From assembly GCA_028820945.1 (NCBI GenBank), contig JAPPHW010000144.1, positions 1 through 7,191 of the forward strand: a DNA stretch of 7,191 nt. Direction: 5' to 3'. The notes beneath the pieces are model-generated. The model did not search any database and was not told where the DNA came from. It saw only the letters and a list, made by a program, of their open reading frames with translations. Within the stretch, counting starts at the first letter, position 1. Each line of letters opens with the position of its first letter. Shown here piece after piece: positions 1 to 5,395 of this stretch. The DNA is from Defluviicoccus sp. GTDB lineage: Bacteria > Pseudomonadota > Alphaproteobacteria > MPNO01. A program made the translations under genes and the position numbers.

Positions 1-229
1 GGTGGGCCGCCTCGGCGAGGCGCTCGTTGCCGAAGCCGAGCGAGACGCACCAGAGTCCGGCCATCCCCTCGATATATTCCTTGCCGGTCTCGTCCCAGAC
101 ATGGATTCCGTCGCCGCGCGCCATGACCAGCGCGCCTTCCTGCTCGTTCTCTACCGCGTCGGTATAGGGGTGGAGCAGTGCCTGAGGGTCGCGGAACCGG
201 TAGAGGTTCGATCGGGTCGCGGTGTCCAT
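1..229 (-). CDS. Class III PLP-dependent aminotransferase, N-terminal part (cut by window edge)
   Basis: The first 76 residues are visible, starting at an ATG whose complement is 227-229; the rest lies beyond base 1. The protein begins MDTATRSNLYRF and continues into HPYTD, then ARGDGIHVWDETGKEY (residues 37-52), then GMAGLWCVSLGFGN (55-68). This order, ending in a 'GLWC..LG.G' element, is typical of the N-terminal region of class III aminotransferases (PF00202, the omega-amino-acid:pyruvate type). These move an amino group from an amine or omega-amino acid to a keto acid through pyridoxal phosphate in the cytoplasm. The PLP lysine and the substrate-binding parts are outside the window, so the substrate cannot be named. 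It starts 13 bp after the moaA stop and may be co-transcribed with moaA. No strong Shine-Dalgarno is visible before the ATG, so translation may depend partly on coupling. Family assignment is fairly secure; the subfamily is unknown. Confidence 0.85.
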   Translation of the reverse strand, partial: MDTATRSNLYRFRDPQALLHPYTDAVENEQEGALVMARGDGIHVWDETGKEYIEGMAGLWCVSLGFGNERLAEAAH

Positions 230-242
230 TGCGATAGGTCGC

Positions 243-1307
243 TCAGCCGCCGGTGACGCTCATGTGGCGCGAGACCGCGGGACCGCGCCGGCGCCGGTCG
301 ATGACGAAGTCGTGCCCCTTGGGCTTGCGGCCGATGGCCTCGTCGATGGCGTCCATCAGAAGCGCGTCGTCCTCGCTCTCGCGCAGCGGCGCGCGCAAAT
401 CGGCCGCGTCCTCCTGGCCGAGGCACATATAGAGCGTGCCCGTGCAGGTCAGCCGTACGCGGTTGCAGGACTCGCAGAAATTGTGGGTCATCGGCGTGAT
501 GAACCCGACCCGCCCGCCGGTCTCCCGGCAAACCGTGTAGCGCGCGGGGCCGCCGGTCGAATAGTCGCTCTCGTCCAGCGTGAAGCGGCGCTTGAGCCCG
601 GCGCGCACCATCGAGAGCGGCAGATACTGATCGAGCCTTGCATCGCCGCCGATCTCGCCCAACGGCATCACCTCGATGAAGGTGAGATCGTAGCCGCGCG
701 CGCCGCACCATTCGACCATGTCGGCGAGTTCGTGGTCGTTGACCCCGCGCAGCGCCACCGCGTTGATCTTGATGCGGAGCCCCGCCGCGTCCGCCGCCGC
801 GAGGCCGTCGAGGACCTGCTCGAGCCGGCCCCAGCGGGTGATTTCGGTGAACTTGGCGCTGTCGAGCGTGTCGATGGAGACGTTGATGCGCCGAACGCCC
901 GCCGCACGGAGGTCGTCGGCGAAGCGCGCGAGCTGGCTGCCGTTGGTGGTGAGCGTGAGCTCCTCCAGCGTGCCGTCGCCGAGATGGCGGCCGAGGCGCT
1001 CAATGAGCCACATGATGTTACGGCGTACCAGGGGTTCCCCGCCGGTGAGCCTGAGCTTGCGCACCCCTCGGCGGACGAAGGCGCTGCACAGCCGGTCGAG
1101 CTCTTCGAGAGTCAGCACCTCCGCCTTGGGCAGGAAGGTCATCGATTCCGCCATGCAGTAGACGCAGCGGAAATCGCAACGGTCGGTGACGGAGACGCGG
1201 AGATAGGAAACCCGGCGGTCGAACGGGTCGATCAGCAGGGGCAGCGGCGACTCCGCGCCGTTGCCGTGCGACTCCCCCGATCCGTTCCCGGAAACCAGTT
1301 CGTTCAT
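243..1307 (-). CDS. moaA: GTP 3',8-cyclase MoaA (molybdenum cofactor biosynthesis)
   Basis: This radical SAM enzyme converts GTP to 3',8-cyclo-7,8-dihydro-GTP, the first step of molybdopterin synthesis, in the cytoplasm. The 354-residue protein is close to the usual family length (about 330-340), with a slightly long polar N-terminus. The N-terminal radical SAM cluster motif CX3CX2C is C44, C48 and C51 ([11 protein letters not shown]). The SAM-binding GGEP element is at 89-92. The C-terminal cluster that binds GTP has C278, C281 and C295, the family's CX2CX13C spacing. The protein ends in the double glycine (SVTGG, 353-354) that is conserved and functionally important in MoaA. The ATG at 1307 is preceded by a short purine run (GGGGAAA) almost touching the start. 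No other molybdenum cofactor gene is visible nearby; the next gene downstream is an aminotransferase 13 bp away. Assignment is very secure. Confidence 0.97.
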   Translation of the reverse strand: MNELVSGNGSGESHGNGAESPLPLLIDPFDRRVSYLRVSVTDRCDFRCVYCMAESMTFLPKAEVLTLEELDRLCSAFVRRGVRKLRLTGGEPLVRRNIMWLIERLGRHLGDGTLEELTLTTNGSQLARFADDLRAAGVRRINVSIDTLDSAKFTEITRWGRLEQVLDGLAAADAAGLRIKINAVALRGVNDHELADMVEWCGARGYDLTFIEVMPLGEIGGDARLDQYLPLSMVRAGLKRRFTLDESDYSTGGPARYTVCRETGGRVGFITPMTHNFCESCNRVRLTCTGTLYMCLGQEDAADLRAPLRESEDDALLMDAIDEAIGRKPKGHDFVIDRRRRGPAVSRHMSVTGG

Positions 1308-1342
1308 TTTCCCCGCGCGGCGTTGCTGAACGTTCCCGATGG

Positions 1343-1371
1343 AAATTAGGTCAATCGCCGCCCGTTGTCAT
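1343..1371 (-). promoter_or_regulatory. Weak candidate promoter for moaA
   Basis: Read on the minus strand, ATGACA (complement of 1366-1371) is separated by 17 bp from TAATTT (complement of 1343-1348). The -35 box matches the sigma-70 consensus at 5 of 6 positions, but the -10 box at only 3 of 6. It lies about 35-65 bp upstream of the moaA ATG, a suitable place. It could equally be chance in the only AT-richer patch of this gap. Confidence 0.25.
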
Positions 1372-1387
1372 TAAGCGGTATCGAAAG

Positions 1388-1410
1388 TCCTCTCACCCAT
1401 GACGAGAGGA
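1388..1410 (-). terminator. Hairpin downstream of the ferredoxin reductase gene, possible weak terminator
   Basis: A perfect 7-bp inverted repeat (TCCTCTC at 1388-1394 and GAGAGGA at 1404-1410) surrounds a 9-nt loop, 17 bp beyond the stop of the minus-strand reductase gene. Read in the direction of that gene the stem is followed by CTTTCG, which has only a short T run, so it is at best a weak intrinsic terminator. It also lies upstream of moaA on the same strand, so read-through into moaA is possible. Confidence 0.4.
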
Positions 1411-1426
1411 AAACGGCGGCCGGCGG

Positions 1427-2650
1427 TCAGCCCCTGAGCAGCGCCTGGAGCTTCACCGACGGATCGGCCAGCGCGGCCGGGTCGACGATCTTCTCGGCCT
1501 GCATGAGGCGCTTGGCGAAGCGGATGTCGCGCGGGTTGTCGATCGCCGCCGCGCCGTCGATCCTGCCGCCTTTCATGTAGAACTCGACGAAGCTGCCGTC
1601 GGCGCGGTCGCCCCGCGTGACGGTCTGCTCGAAATCGGTCGGGAGGCCGACGAGCTGGATGTTGACGTCGTACTGGTCCGACCAGAACCAGGGGATCTCG
1701 CGATAGGGGGTCTCTCCGCCCAGCATCGCCTTGGCGGCCGCGATGCCCTGGTTCTGCGCATTCTCCCAGGATTCGAGGCGGATATTGCGGCCCAGCAGAT
1801 CGTTCGGGTGATTGGTCACGTCGCCGGCGGCATAGATGTCGGGATCGGACGTGCGGCAGAGCGCGTCGACCTTGATGCCGTTGTCGACTTCGAGTCCCGC
1901 CGCCTCGGCCAACTCGACATTTGGGACGATGCCGATGCCGATCACCGCGGCGGTTGCCGATAGAGTTTCCCCGCCGGACAACCGGGCGCCGCTCACCCGG
2001 CCCTCGCCGGTCAGCGCCTCGACGGTCGTGCCCAGCCTCACCTCGACACCCCGGCCGCGATGGACCTCGAGCAGCCAGGCGGCGAGTTCCGGCGTCAGGG
2101 CCCTGCCGCAAAGCCGGTCGAGCGCTTCCACCACCGTGACGTCCGCCCCCAGCATGCGTCCGGCGGCGGCGACTTCGAGACCGATCCACCCACCGCCGAT
2201 GACCAGGAGTTTCGCCCCTTCGCCGAGGTCGGCCCGGATCGCCGCGCTGTCGTCGATGCCCCGGAGGTAGTGGACGCCGTCGAGTTCCGCCCCCTCGACG
2301 GGTAGCTCGCGGACCCGGCCGCCGGTGGCGATCAGCAGCTTGTCGTAGGCGATCGTTCCGCCGTCCGACAGCGCGACCGATTTGGCCGCCCGGTCGATCG
2401 CGGCCGCCTCGATGCCGGTCCTGAGCTCGATCCCGATCTCGTCGAACGAGCCCTCGGGCCAGAGATAGCTCGATTCCGCCGGTTCCTTGCCGAGCAGGAC
2501 CTCTTTCGACAAGGGCGGGCGCTCATAGGGCGGGTAGGGCTCCTCGCCGATCACGACGATGCCGCCCCCGAACCCTTCGTCGCGCAGCGTCCTCGCCGCC
2601 CAGCCGCCGGCCTGGCCGGCGCCGATAACGACGAATCGCAAATCGCTCAT
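1427..2650 (-). CDS. FAD-dependent ferredoxin reductase of a Rieske oxygenase system
   Basis: A 407-residue flavoprotein that would transfer electrons from NAD(P)H through FAD to the Rieske ferredoxin encoded just upstream. The FAD dinucleotide-binding motif GAGQAG is at 10-15. ERPPLSKE (43-50) is typical of the putidaredoxin/rhodocoxin/biphenyl dioxygenase reductase family. ATGGR (108-112) follows, then the NAD(P)-binding motif GGGWIGLE (152-159), with an acidic residue (E175, VVE) after the next beta strand that suggests NADH preference. The second FAD-contacting motif is DIYAAGDV (271-278). The C-terminus from about 320 (PWFWSDQYD) matches the Reductase_C domain (PF14759). Length and domain order are normal for BphA4-like reductases. 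It starts 25 bp after the ferredoxin stop, so the two are very probably one operon. A clear Shine-Dalgarno is not obvious before the ATG. Rubredoxin- or P450-linked reductases are related alternatives, but the neighbour supports the Rieske assignment. Confidence 0.93.
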   Translation of the reverse strand: MSDLRFVVIGAGQAGGWAARTLRDEGFGGGIVVIGEEPYPPYERPPLSKEVLLGKEPAESSYLWPEGSFDEIGIELRTGIEAAAIDRAAKSVALSDGGTIAYDKLLIATGGRVRELPVEGAELDGVHYLRGIDDSAAIRADLGEGAKLLVIGGGWIGLEVAAAGRMLGADVTVVEALDRLCGRALTPELAAWLLEVHRGRGVEVRLGTTVEALTGEGRVSGARLSGGETLSATAAVIGIGIVPNVELAEAAGLEVDNGIKVDALCRTSDPDIYAAGDVTNHPNDLLGRNIRLESWENAQNQGIAAAKAMLGGETPYREIPWFWSDQYDVNIQLVGLPTDFEQTVTRGDRADGSFVEFYMKGGRIDGAAAIDNPRDIRFAKRLMQAEKIVDPAALADPSVKLQALLRG

Positions 2651-2675
2651 CGAACGGGAGTCCCCGGAGGGGCGG

Positions 2676-2996
2676 CTAGCCCGGTACGCCGACCAGGATG
2701 TCTTCGCCGTCGATCTTGACCTCGTAGACCTTGAGGTCCTCGGTGACCGGAGGCGTCAACGCCTTGCCGGTCTTGATGTCGAAACAGCCGCCATGCAGCG
2801 GGCACTCGATCGAGTAGCCCTCGACATAGCCGTCGGCCAGCGAGGCATAGGCATGGGTGCAGATGTCGTCGGTGGCGTAGTACGCGCCTTCCAGGTTGTA
2901 GATCGCGATTTCCTTCTTTCCCACGATGACCTGGATCGCTTCGCCGTCGTCGAGATCGCCGGTCTTGGCGACGGCGTGGAACTCGATATCGCTCAT
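2676..2996 (-). CDS. Rieske [2Fe-2S] ferredoxin of a ring-hydroxylating oxygenase
   Basis: A 106-residue soluble electron carrier that would shuttle electrons from the FAD reductase to a terminal oxygenase. The Rieske motif is complete: C46 and H48 (ICTHA), then 16 residues, then C65 and H68 (CPLHG), giving CXHX16CX2H. GCFD (70-73) and the closing LKVYEVKIDGEDILV beta strands (88-102) are typical of the BphF/NdoA/NagAb type of ferredoxin. There is no signal peptide or membrane anchor. The ATG at 2996 was chosen because it is preceded by AGGAG (3000-3004) with a 3-nt spacer and gives the usual family length. Longer in-frame starts up to 3209 would add an arginine- and proline-rich extension lying across the proposed promoter. 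It is the first gene of a two-gene operon with the reductase (25 bp gap). Confidence 0.95.
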   Translation of the reverse strand: MSDIEFHAVAKTGDLDDGEAIQVIVGKKEIAIYNLEGAYYATDDICTHAYASLADGYVEGYSIECPLHGGCFDIKTGKALTPPVTEDLKVYEVKIDGEDILVGVPG

Positions 2997-3054
2997 TCTC
3001 TCCTGCGCCTCCGTCTGGCCCGGACGCGCGCGAACGGCGCGCCGACATGAGATT

Positions 3055-3071
3055 CCGGCCCCCGGGGCCGG
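3055..3071. repeat. 17-nt GC palindrome in the ferredoxin leader
   Basis: CCGGCCCC and GGGGCCGG form perfect 8-bp arms around a single C. It begins a few bases downstream of the predicted transcription start of the ferredoxin operon (about 3074). It could be an operator or a leader hairpin. GC palindromes arise easily in DNA of this composition, so function is uncertain. Confidence 0.4.
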
Positions 3072-3080
3072 GCGCGGCGG

Positions 3081-3109
3081 AGTGTACACAGCGCCCCTTG
3101 GCGTGCCAA
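3081..3109 (-). promoter_or_regulatory. Sigma-70-like promoter for the ferredoxin-reductase operon
   Basis: On the minus strand, TTGGCA (complement of 3104-3109) and TACACT (complement of 3081-3086) are separated by exactly 17 bp. They match TTGACA at 5 of 6 and TATAAT at 4 of 6 positions. The predicted start near 3074 leaves a leader of about 78 nt before the ferredoxin ATG at 2996. A 12-bp dyad overlaps the -35 box (next entry), suggesting control by a repressor or activator. Confidence 0.5.
3098..3109. promoter_or_regulatory. Candidate operator dyad TTGGCGTGCCAA
   Basis: A perfect 5-bp inverted repeat with a 2-nt centre (TTGGC-GT-GCCAA) covers the -35 hexamer of the proposed ferredoxin promoter, where a bound regulator would act. 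Its core GGCGTGCC also occurs at 3183-3190 and 4086-4093, both in upstream regions of neighbouring transcription units. No regulator gene lies in the window, so the binding protein is unknown. Confidence 0.35.
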
Positions 3110-3213
3110 CCGGTATCCCCGAAAGGTAGGGCGGCGACGGTTCGAAGGCACTCATGCGACGCAGAGGGAAATCCGCGACGTCGGCGTGCCAGCGAAGTGA
3201 GAACGGCAAACCT

Positions 3214-3240
3214 TTGACCCACGATTCCTGGTAGCATAAT
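3214..3240 (+). promoter_or_regulatory. Possible promoter for the toxin-antitoxin operon
   Basis: TTGACC (3214-3219) and CATAAT (3235-3240) each match the sigma-70 consensus at 5 of 6 positions. The spacer is only 15 bp, which is short; shifting the -35 reading by one base gives 16. A start near 3247 would leave a leader of about 43 nt before the antitoxin ATG. It lies in the AT-richest patch of the gap. No clear dyad for antitoxin autoregulation was seen over it. Confidence 0.45.
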
Positions 3241-3289
3241 TTGATTGTTGGCCCGCAGACGAGCTCCCGACCGACTGGAAGGCGCCGGC

Positions 3290-3547
3290 ATGGGAAGCAG
3301 CATCACCGTTCGCGACATCGATCCGGGAGACAAGTCCTGGCTTCGGCGCGAGGCGCGACAGGTTGGCGTCTCGATGGAAGAGCTGGTCCGTCGCCTGATC
3401 CACGAGAGGCGGATCAAGACCGAGCGCCGCCCGAAGCCGTCCGAAGCTTTCGCGCGGCATTTCGGAGAGGATCACGGCGTCGAGCTTCCGTCCCCGATCC
3501 AGTGTGGCTACAAACCGCTGTCGTTCTCCGGCGAAGAGGAGGAATGA
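3290..3547 (+). CDS. vapB: FitA/VapB-like ribbon-helix-helix antitoxin
   Basis: An 85-residue antitoxin partner of the PIN-domain toxin encoded immediately downstream. The N-terminus SSITVRDIDPGDKSWLRREA (3-22), followed by GVSMEELVRRLI (26-37), has the strand-helix-helix pattern of FitA-like ribbon-helix-helix DNA-binding antitoxins. The tail with FARHFGEDHGVELP (54-67) resembles the C-terminal segment that occupies the toxin active site in this group. The ATG at 3290 is supported by GGAAGG (3277-3282) with a 7-nt spacer; a TTG at 3245 would add 15 residues before the conserved strand and lacks support. Its TGA overlaps the toxin's ATG (ATGA), giving translational coupling. As in related systems it probably represses its own operon; that is inference from the family. 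Confidence 0.88.
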   Translation: MGSSITVRDIDPGDKSWLRREARQVGVSMEELVRRLIHERRIKTERRPKPSEAFARHFGEDHGVELPSPIQCGYKPLSFSGEEEE

Positions 3548-3993
3548 CCGCTCCGCTCGCGTGGTTGATAGACACGAACGTGGTCTCGGAGATGATGCGT
3601 CCGCGGCCCGAACCGCGAGTCGCCGGCTTTCTCGATTCGATCGCCGACGAGGGCTTGGGCCTTGCGTCAATCACTGTCTGGGAGGTGCTCGACGGCATCG
3701 GCCGTCTGGCTCCCGGTCGTCGGCGTCGCGGGCTCGTCGACCGGTTCCACGACCTTCTCGACGAACTGTTTGAGGACCGCATCGTCGAGTGGACCCTGGC
3801 CGATGCGGAGGCGTGCGCGCGGATCATGGAGAACAAGCGCCGCCGCGGGGAGGCGCTTGACGACCACGTGCCGGACGCCTTCCTCGCCGCGGCGGCGGCC
3901 ACGCGCGGTCTCGCCGTCGTGACGAGGAACACCGGCGAGTTCCGCAACACCGGCGTCGAGACCGTCGATCCTTGGGTCGGTGTGCGTATCTGA
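3544..3993 (+). CDS. vapC: VapC/FitB-like PIN-domain ribonuclease toxin
   Basis: A 149-residue PIN-domain protein (PF01850), predicted to be a Mg2+-dependent endoribonuclease that inhibits translation when free of its antitoxin. The acidic residues of the active site are visible: D10 in LIDTNVVSE (8-16), E47 in ITVWEVLDG (43-51) and D111 in VPDAFLAAAA (109-118). The C-terminal TRNTGEF (127-133) corresponds to the usual 'TRN..DF', with Glu for Asp at the last acidic position, a conservative change. The length is typical and the protein looks intact. The ATG overlaps the antitoxin stop. An AGGAGG lies only 1 nt before it, so coupled reinitiation is likely. It sits between the two halves of the oxygenase gene set and has no evident metabolic link to them. 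The RNA target cannot be predicted. Confidence 0.9.
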   Translation: MTAPLAWLIDTNVVSEMMRPRPEPRVAGFLDSIADEGLGLASITVWEVLDGIGRLAPGRRRRGLVDRFHDLLDELFEDRIVEWTLADAEACARIMENKRRRGEALDDHVPDAFLAAAAATRGLAVVTRNTGEFRNTGVETVDPWVGVRI

Positions 3994-3999
3994 CGTGCA

Positions 4000-4026
4000 G
4001 TGTCGTCGCTCGATCCGGCACGACAC
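4000..4026 (+). terminator. Inverted repeat after vapC, possible weak terminator
   Basis: GTGTCGT (4000-4006) and ACGACAC (4020-4026) form a perfect 7-bp stem around a 13-nt loop, 6 bp beyond the vapC stop codon. There is no T run after it, so intrinsic termination is doubtful. It may instead be a protein-binding dyad upstream of the oxygenase gene. Confidence 0.3.
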
Positions 4027-4095
4027 GTGCGCTCTGTCTGAACCGACAATCGAGTAGCCCGCGCCCGTCGAATGGCGCCTCCCGGGGCGTGCCGA

Positions 4096-4101
4096 TATAG
4101 T
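4096..4101 (+). promoter_or_regulatory. Possible -10 element for the oxygenase-FAH operon
   Basis: TATAGT matches TATAAT at 5 of 6 positions and lies 42 bp before the oxygenase GTG start. No recognisable -35 box lies 16-18 bp upstream, so use of this promoter may need an activator. The motif GGCGTGCC (4086-4093) ends 2 bp upstream of it. Confidence 0.3.
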
Positions 4102-4129
4102 GCGCGCGGCAATCGCCGAGGGAATGTGC

Positions 4130-4135
4130 GGAGGG
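4130..4135 (+). promoter_or_regulatory. Shine-Dalgarno that fixes the oxygenase GTG start
   Basis: GGAGGG lies 8 nt before the GTG at 4144, an ideal arrangement. It decides this start over the longer in-frame ATG at 4072, whose extra 24 arginine-rich residues cross the putative -10 element and are not typical of the family. Confidence 0.75.
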
Positions 4136-4143
4136 AACGCCGG

Positions 4144-5382
4144 GTGGGAGTCGAACCGGTTTTCGAGTGGCCGGGAGAGGGCGTGAGCCGGGTTCCCTAC
4201 CGCATCTATTCCGATCCTGAAATCTACGAGGCCGAGCAGGACCGGATCTTCCGCGGGCCGGTCTGGCATTTCGTCATGACCGACCGGGAGATCCCCGAAC
4301 CCGGCGACTACCGGCGCGCCCGGATCGGCGACACCCCTATCGTCGCAATCCGCGATGCCGACGGCGAAATCAACGCCATGGTGAACCGCTGCGTCCATCG
4401 CGGCAACCTGGTCTGCATCGACGAGGCCGGGTGCGTCGACGGGCGGCTCACCTGCGTCTACCACAACTGGACCTACGACCTTTCCGGCCGGCTGACCTCG
4501 GTCGCGTTCCAGAAGGGCGCCGGCGGCAGGGGCGGCATGCCGGAGGATTTCGACCTCTCGGCCCACCGGATGACGCCGCTCAGGGTGGCGGTCTATCGCG
4601 GGCTGGTGTTCGCGACCCTGTCGGACGACGCGCCGCCGCTCGAGGATTATCTCGGCCCGGAGATGCGCGCCAATATCGACCGCGTGGTCGGGCGCGACAT
4701 GACGATCCTCGGCACCTACACCCAGTCGATGGCGAACAACTGGAAGCTCTACATGGAGAACGTTCGCGATTCCTACCACGCGAGCCTGCTCCATCTTTTC
4801 TTCACCGCGACGCGGATCAACCGGCTGTCGATGGAAGGCGGAATCAGGCTGTCGGACCGCGGCTGGCACCATATCAGCTACTCGATCGCCGCGACCGACC
4901 GGGAGGAGCCGGAATACGACCCGGAGAAGCTGCGCGCGGCGGACGACGATTACGACATCGCCGATCCGCGCATCGTGCGCGGCTGGCCGGAGTACGATTG
5001 CGGGACGACGCTCGCGATCCAGAGCGTCTTTCCCAACTTCGTCCTGCAGCAGACGCTGAACTCGATCGCGCTCAGGATCTGCACGCCGACGGGCCCCGGT
5101 TCCTGCGAACTGTCCTGGCGCATCCTGGGCTGCGCCGACGACAGCGAGGCGGAGCGTGCCGCCCGCGTCCACCAGAGCAACCTGATCGGTCCGGCCGGGC
5201 TGATCTCGATGGAGGACGGAATCGTCGGCAGCTGGGTGAGCCAGGGCATCCGGCGCGACCCCGACAAGGCCTCGCTCCTCGAGATGGGCGGGCGGGACGT
5301 GGCGCCCAGCCCGGGCTCGAGGGCGACGGAAGTTTCGGTGCGCGGCTTCTGGCAGGGTTATCGCGACCTGATGGGAATCTGA
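4144..5382 (+). CDS. Rieske non-haem iron aromatic ring-hydroxylating oxygenase, alpha subunit
   Basis: A 412-residue terminal oxygenase (GTG start) that uses ferredoxin-delivered electrons and O2 to hydroxylate an aromatic ring. The N-terminal Rieske domain has C83 and H85 (CVHRG), then C104 and H107 (CVYHNW), giving CXHX18CX2H. The catalytic domain has NNWKLYMENVRDSYHASLLH (198-217): bridging D209 and iron ligands H212 and H217, with D358 in SMEDG (355-359) the likely third ligand. The insert with GGMPEDFDL (130-138) and the LGPEM element resemble the salicylate 5-hydroxylase (NagG) and anthranilate dioxygenase (AntA/AndAc) large subunits, suggesting an aromatic acid substrate; this comes from recalled family features, not an alignment. 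It is followed after 13 bp by the FAH-family gene, so they are probably one operon. No beta subunit gene follows, which is unusual for that group. The ferredoxin and reductase encoded on the other strand are the likely electron donors. Confidence 0.93.
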   Translation: MGVEPVFEWPGEGVSRVPYRIYSDPEIYEAEQDRIFRGPVWHFVMTDREIPEPGDYRRARIGDTPIVAIRDADGEINAMVNRCVHRGNLVCIDEAGCVDGRLTCVYHNWTYDLSGRLTSVAFQKGAGGRGGMPEDFDLSAHRMTPLRVAVYRGLVFATLSDDAPPLEDYLGPEMRANIDRVVGRDMTILGTYTQSMANNWKLYMENVRDSYHASLLHLFFTATRINRLSMEGGIRLSDRGWHHISYSIAATDREEPEYDPEKLRAADDDYDIADPRIVRGWPEYDCGTTLAIQSVFPNFVLQQTLNSIALRICTPTGPGSCELSWRILGCADDSEAERAARVHQSNLIGPAGLISMEDGIVGSWVSQGIRRDPDKASLLEMGGRDVAPSPGSRATEVSVRGFWQGYRDLMGI

Positions 5383-5388
5383 GGAGGG
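5382..5388 (+). promoter_or_regulatory. Shine-Dalgarno for the FAH-family GTG start
   Basis: AGGAGGG begins on the last base of the oxygenase stop codon and lies 7 nt before the GTG at 5396. It supports this non-ATG start and translational coupling of the two genes. Confidence 0.7.
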
Positions 5389-5395
5389 CGGAAGC

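Noticed and set aside
222..1349. A 375-codon open frame on the plus strand opposite moaA
   Set aside because: It lies wholly over a complete moaA with all catalytic motifs, and its translation shows no recognisable domain.
1371..1410. Resemblance to the 6262-6354 palindrome (GGTATCGAAAG followed by CCTCTCACCC)
   Set aside because: Only short fragments match and their order is rearranged. A decayed second copy of the repeat is possible but cannot be supported.
2997..3209. N-terminal extension of the Rieske ferredoxin to an ATG at 3209
   Set aside because: The added residues are not ferredoxin-like and cross the proposed promoter. The ATG at 2996 has a Shine-Dalgarno and gives the standard length.
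2647..3417. A 256-codon minus-strand frame across the ferredoxin gene, its promoter region and the antitoxin start
   Set aside because: It is out of frame with the Rieske motif, overlaps three supported features and has low-complexity arginine-rich content.
4072..4143. ATG at 4072 as the oxygenase start
   Set aside because: There is no Shine-Dalgarno at a useful distance and the extra residues are arginine-rich. The GTG at 4144 has GGAGGG at an 8-nt spacing.
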